Shown here: piece after piece, positions 60,532 through 64,000 of the stretch
Layout: the number at the start of each line of letters is the position of its first letter
Position numbering within the stretch: the first letter of the stretch is position 1
Source: Micavibrio_A sp041655955
GTDB taxonomy: Bacteria; Pseudomonadota; Alphaproteobacteria; Micavibrionales; Micavibrionaceae
Direction: 5' to 3'
Assembly (NCBI GenBank): GCA_041655955.1
Contig: JBBAEN010000001.1
Span: 248,001 to 312,000 of the forward strand
DNA length: 64,000 nucleotides
The notes under the pieces: generated by a model
The model's input: the letters and a program-made list of their open reading frames with translations, nothing else
Databases searched by the model: none
Told to the model about the DNA's origin: nothing
Translations under genes and position numbers: made by a program

Positions 60532-62157
60532 ATGACGTTCACCCCTCTTGCAGACAAAAGCGGCGACTATAAAAATCCGGGGCTTTCTGCCTTTGAGGGA
60601 AGCTATCTCGCCGCGATTATTGAATCATCCAATGACGTGATTATCAGCAAGGATCTGGACGGCGTTATCACGTCGTGGAATCCCGCCGCCGAACGCGTTT
60701 TCGGCTATAAGGCCGACGAGGTGACGGGAAAGCATATCAGCCTTCTTATCCCCGCCGACCGTCTGGACGAGGAAACGGAAATCATCACCCGGATCAAGAC
60801 CGGGCGCAGGGTCGAGCATTTTGAAACGGTGCGCATGACCAAGAACGGCGACCTCATCAATATATCCCTTACGATTTCCCCCATTCATGACAGCAAGGGG
60901 GTGCTTATCGGCGCGTCTAAAATCGCGCGGGATATTACCGAGAAAAAACGCACTGAAGCCATGCTGGAAAAAGCCGCGAAGGATGTGGAGGCCGCGCAGC
61001 AGGCCAAGGCGAATTTCCTTGCGAATATCAGCCATGAGGTGCGCACGCCGCTGAATGTCATCGCGGGGCTTGTGAATATCCTGCAGGGCCGCCTTGTGGA
61101 AGACGCCAAGGTCAGGGAAATCCTCAATACCTTAAAGATAAGCACAGAGCATCTCAGCGCCCTTATCAATGACCTGCTCGATATCAGCAAGATAGAGGAT
61201 GAAGGTTTTTCTTTGGAAGCCGCGCCCTTTCGCCTAAGCGACATTATCGACGATATCGCCAAGATCCAGAAAATCGAGGCGGAGCGCAAATCCATCACGC
61301 TGGAAGTCTGCACCAAAGGGATCTCGACGAATGATTTCGCAGGAGATTTAGTGCGCATCCGCCAGATTATGATGAATCTGGTGGGCAACGCCCTTAAATT
61401 CACCCAAGAAGGATTTGTCCGCATCACGGTAGAAACGGGCGCGGTAGGAAATGACGGGAAGGCAACCGCCACAATCCACGTGGTTGATAGCGGGATTGGC
61501 ATTGACGCCGCGCAAATAGATAAAATCTTTATGCGCTTTGTGCAGGCTGACGAAAGCATTACGCGCCGCTATGGCGGGACGGGGCTTGGGCTTGCCATCA
61601 GCAAGCAGCTCGCCGGGAAAATGGGCGGAACCATCACGGTGAAAAGCATACCGGGCGAAGGATCTCATTTTACCGTGACACTGCGCCTTGAGGCAAGGGG
61701 GGACAAGATAGGCCTTAGCGAAAATGGCGGGCTTGAGGCCGACCGCCCGCACGGGAAAACAGCCCATATTCTTCTGGTCGAGGATTACGCCCCCAACGTG
61801 CTGGTGGCGGGGATGATGATTGAAAGCCTGGGCTATAGCTATGAAGCCGCCGCAAACGGAATCGAAGCGCTCGCAATGATGGAGCGCGGGGATTTTGATC
61901 TTGCGCTGATGGATACAAGGATGCCTGAAAAAGACGGTTTGCAGGCATGCAGCGACAGGCGCCGCGCCGAAAGGGAGAATCCGGCTTTGCGGCATTTCCC
62001 GATTATCGCCATGACTGCCTATGCCATGCCGGGCGACCGCGAGAAATGCTTTGCGGCGGGCATGGACGAGCATATCGCAAAGCCCTTTGATCTGGCTGAT
62101 CTTAAATCCAAAATAAATGCCTTGCTTCCGGCGGATAAGATTGCCCGGGACGTATAG
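60532..62157 (+). CDS. PAS-domain hybrid histidine kinase with receiver domain
   Basis: A 541-residue cytoplasmic kinase. A PAS domain (about residues 22-140; IIESSNDVIISKDLDGVITSWN) is followed by HisKA with the H-box NISHEVRTPLN (His168), a HATPase domain (about 275-385; NLVGNALKFTQEG, DSGIGI, GGTGLGLAISKQLAGKMGG) and a receiver domain from about 415. The receiver keeps an aspartate in LALMDTRMPEKDG. The ATG at 60532 is used because the frame upstream lies inside 6S RNA. No transmembrane segment or cognate regulator is nearby; the signal is unknown. Confidence 0.9.
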   Translation: MTFTPLADKSGDYKNPGLSAFEGSYLAAIIESSNDVIISKDLDGVITSWNPAAERVFGYKADEVTGKHISLLIPADRLDEETEIITRIKTGRRVEHFETVRMTKNGDLINISLTISPIHDSKGVLIGASKIARDITEKKRTEAMLEKAAKDVEAAQQAKANFLANISHEVRTPLNVIAGLVNILQGRLVEDAKVREILNTLKISTEHLSALINDLLDISKIEDEGFSLEAAPFRLSDIIDDIAKIQKIEAERKSITLEVCTKGISTNDFAGDLVRIRQIMMNLVGNALKFTQEGFVRITVETGAVGNDGKATATIHVVDSGIGIDAAQIDKIFMRFVQADESITRRYGGTGLGLAISKQLAGKMGGTITVKSIPGEGSHFTVTLRLEARGDKIGLSENGGLEADRPHGKTAHILLVEDYAPNVLVAGMMIESLGYSYEAAANGIEALAMMERGDFDLALMDTRMPEKDGLQACSDRRRAERENPALRHFPIIAMTAYAMPGDREKCFAAGMDEHIAKPFDLADLKSKINALLPADKIARDV

Positions 62158-62427
62158 GAATAATCGGGCATAATATAGAAACGCACCGCCGAAAACCCAA
62201 AACCCCGCGGCGGGAAAAAACGGCTCTGCCATACGATAAATGTAATCTCACGGAAGAGGCGGGCTATGGGCGGGCAAAACTGGCCGGCAAAACTGCGCCC
62301 TTCAGCTGTGCGCCCCTTCAGGTGAAAGCGCCGCAGCGCAATTTATATAACGGCTTTTGATGGGGAGGCGCCGGAAAACTGCCGTTATACTATATCATTA
62401 TCTTGATTTTCCGCGTTTAAATGGGCT
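62158..62427. other. Intergenic region before the His-rich membrane protein gene
   Basis: 270 bases with no supported gene. A direct repeat of GGCCGGCAAAACTG-like character is weak, and an inverted pair near 62360-62390 (AACGGC with GCCGTT) could be part of a promoter or hairpin. I see no clear promoter. Confidence 0.4.
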
Positions 62428-62916
62428 ATGTCATCCCCCATGAACGGCAAAATACAAAAATCCCTCTTTTGGGCGGTCATCATGACGGAGGCAAGCCATG
62501 TGTTTTGCTGTGTCTTCCCGACCCTGTTCAGCCTGATCGGCCTACTTGCGGGGCTTGGGATGATTGCGACTTTACCGCCTTCGATGGTTGCCTTGCACGC
62601 TTTTATGCATGAATGGGAAGTCCCGATGATTATCGGCTCCGGCATTGTGCTGACGCTCGGATGGGCTGCGCTGTGGTATGGCGGGCGGATTGACTGCCAC
62701 TCGACCGGCTGCGACCACGGAACATGCGTGCCGCGGCAGAAGAGGGCGCATCTGGCCATGAAAATCGCATCTGTGCTTTTTGTGGTTAATGTCCTTGTTT
62801 ACAGCCTTATACACCGCACGGACGATGCGGCAATCCCGCAGCCCGTAATGCAAGGGGCAGAGCAAACCAGCCATGGCGGAAACGGCGCTTTCGGCCATGA
62901 AGGGCATGAACATTGA
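62428..62916 (+). CDS. Hypothetical membrane protein with His-rich tail
   Basis: A 162-residue protein with three hydrophobic segments: VIMTEASHVFCCVFPTLFSLIGLLAGLG, MIIGSGIVLTLGWAALWYGG and AMKIASVLFVVNVLVYSLI. A CC pair (FCCVFP) lies in the first, a cysteine/histidine stretch (DCHSTGCDHGTC) in the loop, and histidine-rich HGGNGAFGHEGHEH at the C-terminus. The metal-ligand content suggests metal transport or binding, possibly like the MerC/MerT type. This is inference. The start may be a later ATG (62440). Confidence 0.65.
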   Translation: MSSPMNGKIQKSLFWAVIMTEASHVFCCVFPTLFSLIGLLAGLGMIATLPPSMVALHAFMHEWEVPMIIGSGIVLTLGWAALWYGGRIDCHSTGCDHGTCVPRQKRAHLAMKIASVLFVVNVLVYSLIHRTDDAAIPQPVMQGAEQTSHGGNGAFGHEGHEH

Positions 62917-62976
62917 TAATTCCTTGCGCTTCCGGCATGAAACCTGCTAAACACGCGCCAGAACTTGGGAAAACCT

Positions 62977-64000
62977 ATGAAATTTGAAGATCTCGGATTG
63001 AGCCCTGAAACACTCAGGGCCGTCACTGAAAAGGGCTACGAAACACCCACGCCGATCCAGGAAAAAGCCATTCCGGTCATTATGATGGCGCGGGATGTGG
63101 TCGGCCTTGCCCAGACGGGGACGGGCAAGACGGCGGGCTTTACCCTGCCCATGATCGACGCCTTGTCGGGTGGCCGCGCGCGCATGCGCATGCCGCGCTC
63201 GCTGGTGCTGGAGCCGACGCGCGAGCTGGCGGCGCAGGTCGCTGAAAACTTTAAAACCTATGGAAAATATCATAAGCTTTCCATGGCGCTGCTCGTCGGC
63301 GGCGAATCCATGGGCGACCAGACGAAGCTGCTCGATAAGGGCGTGGACGTCCTTATCGCGACGCCGGGCCGCCTGCTCGATCTGTTCGGGCGCGGCGCGA
63401 TTTTGCTTAATGACATCCGCATCCTTGTCATCGACGAAGCGGACAGGATGCTCGATATGGGCTTTGTTCCGGATATCGAGAAAATCGTTTCCCTGATCCC
63501 GCCGCACCGCCAGACATTGCTGTTTTCCGCCACAATGCCGCCGGAAATCAAGCGGCTCACCGAAAAATTCCTGTCCAACCCAAAGGAAATCAGCGTATCG
63601 CCGCCGGCAACGACGGCCACGACCGTGGAGCAGTTTTTGGTTCACACGACGCCGCGCGACAAGAAAAAAATTCTGGCGCGTATCATTCGTAAAGAAGAGC
63701 CGAAGAACGCCTTTATCTTCCTGAACCGTAAACGCGACATTGGCGAGCTTGCCTCTTTCCTGAAAAAACAGGGTTATGACGCGGCTCCGCTCCATGGCGA
63801 CATGGTTCAGGCGGCCCGCACCAAAACCTTGCAGGATTTCCGCGAAGGGCGGCTTAAATTGCTGGTTTGCAGCGACGTTGCGGCGAGGGGGCTTGATATT
63901 TCGGGCGTTTCCCATGTTTTCAACTATGACGCCCCGATGAGCCCCGATGATTACGTTCACCGTATTGGCCGGACGGGCCGCGCCGGACAGAGCGGGCGGG
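62977..64000 (+). CDS. DEAD-box RNA helicase (3' end beyond window)
   Basis: ATP-dependent RNA helicase, of which the first 341 residues are visible. Motifs in order: TPIQEKAIP (Q motif), AQTGTGKT (motif I), PTRELA, TPGRLLD, IDEADRMLDMGF (DEAD), FSATMP (motif III), then the second RecA-like domain with IFLNRKRD, HGDM, ARGLDI and HRIGRTGRAG. Similar to the RhlE/CsdA group, which act in ribosome assembly and RNA decay; the divergent C-terminal tail is not visible, so a subfamily name is not given. Confidence 0.95.
   Translation, partial: MKFEDLGLSPETLRAVTEKGYETPTPIQEKAIPVIMMARDVVGLAQTGTGKTAGFTLPMIDALSGGRARMRMPRSLVLEPTRELAAQVAENFKTYGKYHKLSMALLVGGESMGDQTKLLDKGVDVLIATPGRLLDLFGRGAILLNDIRILVIDEADRMLDMGFVPDIEKIVSLIPPHRQTLLFSATMPPEIKRLTEKFLSNPKEISVSPPATTATTVEQFLVHTTPRDKKKILARIIRKEEPKNAFIFLNRKRDIGELASFLKKQGYDAAPLHGDMVQAARTKTLQDFREGRLKLLVCSDVAARGLDISGVSHVFNYDAPMSPDDYVHRIGRTGRAGQSGR

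Overview
The window is a gene-dense, mostly GC-rich stretch of an alphaproteobacterial chromosome. The class assignment rests on several lineage markers: a PopZ-family protein (DUF2497), the hemB / LdtR-type MarR / glyA-nrdR-rib-nusB order, a DUF6898-type small protein before rpiB, a CBP3-type ubiquinol-cytochrome c chaperone next to YceD (DUF177), DUF4164-zapA followed by 6S RNA, and an H+-pyrophosphatase. MotA/MotB and a FliL-like protein indicate a flagellated cell. I cannot name the genus; a deep, Micavibrio-like lineage is possible but is only an impression.

Layout. 1-1550 (minus): purEK and a YdcH-like protein. 1715-6460 (plus): phosphofructokinase, two bacterial PH-domain membrane proteins, a YcbB-type L,D-transpeptidase and a Tat-exported DUF882/YcbK protein. 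6537-10685: phosphatase, recO, parC and a probably leaderless orphan. 10708-13781: motAB, then a long structured leader and a pilin-like gene. 13784-17858: hemB, LdtR-like regulator, orphan, glutaryl-CoA dehydrogenase, small DUF gene. 17964-25591: rpiB, glyA, nrdR, ribE, ribB, ribH, nusB, fliL-like, hppA. 25723-33860: RNA methyltransferase, nitronate monooxygenase, acidic orphan, BamE lipoprotein, CBP3 chaperone, YceD, rpmF, plsX, fabH, ihfA, MerR regulator. 34010-35116: tRNA-Pro followed by the remains of a zeta-toxin module. 35117-39726: CorC/HlyC protein, prepilin-like gene, rplM-rpsI, gamma carbonic anhydrase, hypothetical. About 39850-45897: an AT-richer integrative element in tRNA-Cys with a tyrosine integrase, AlpA regulator, phage-type protein, HEPN-like protein and a 3'-truncated type IIG restriction-modification gene. 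46165-53313: pcm-like methyltransferase, popZ, valS, rpmE, epmA-like gene and three tandem rlpA genes. 53323-59481 (minus): tkt, gap, fba, then SPFH-nfeD-EndoU. 59675-64000: DUF4164, zapA, 6S RNA, hybrid histidine kinase, His-rich membrane protein and a DEAD-box helicase cut by the window edge.

How the parts fit. Central carbon and coenzyme genes (pfk, fba, gap, tkt, rpiB, glyA, rib genes, hemB) are accompanied by a membrane pyrophosphatase that recovers energy from PPi. A cell-envelope theme recurs: an L,D-transpeptidase, a DUF882 peptidase-like protein, an LdtR-type regulator, three RlpA proteins, BamE and an SPFH/NfeD pair. The accessory parts sit at two tRNA genes. The observations most worth following are a multi-helix leader with two mutually exclusive pairings at the Shine-Dalgarno of the pilin-like gene at 13032, a membrane-anchored EndoU-type RNase translationally coupled to NfeD/SPFH, and a hairpin that covers the Shine-Dalgarno and start of the third rlpA.
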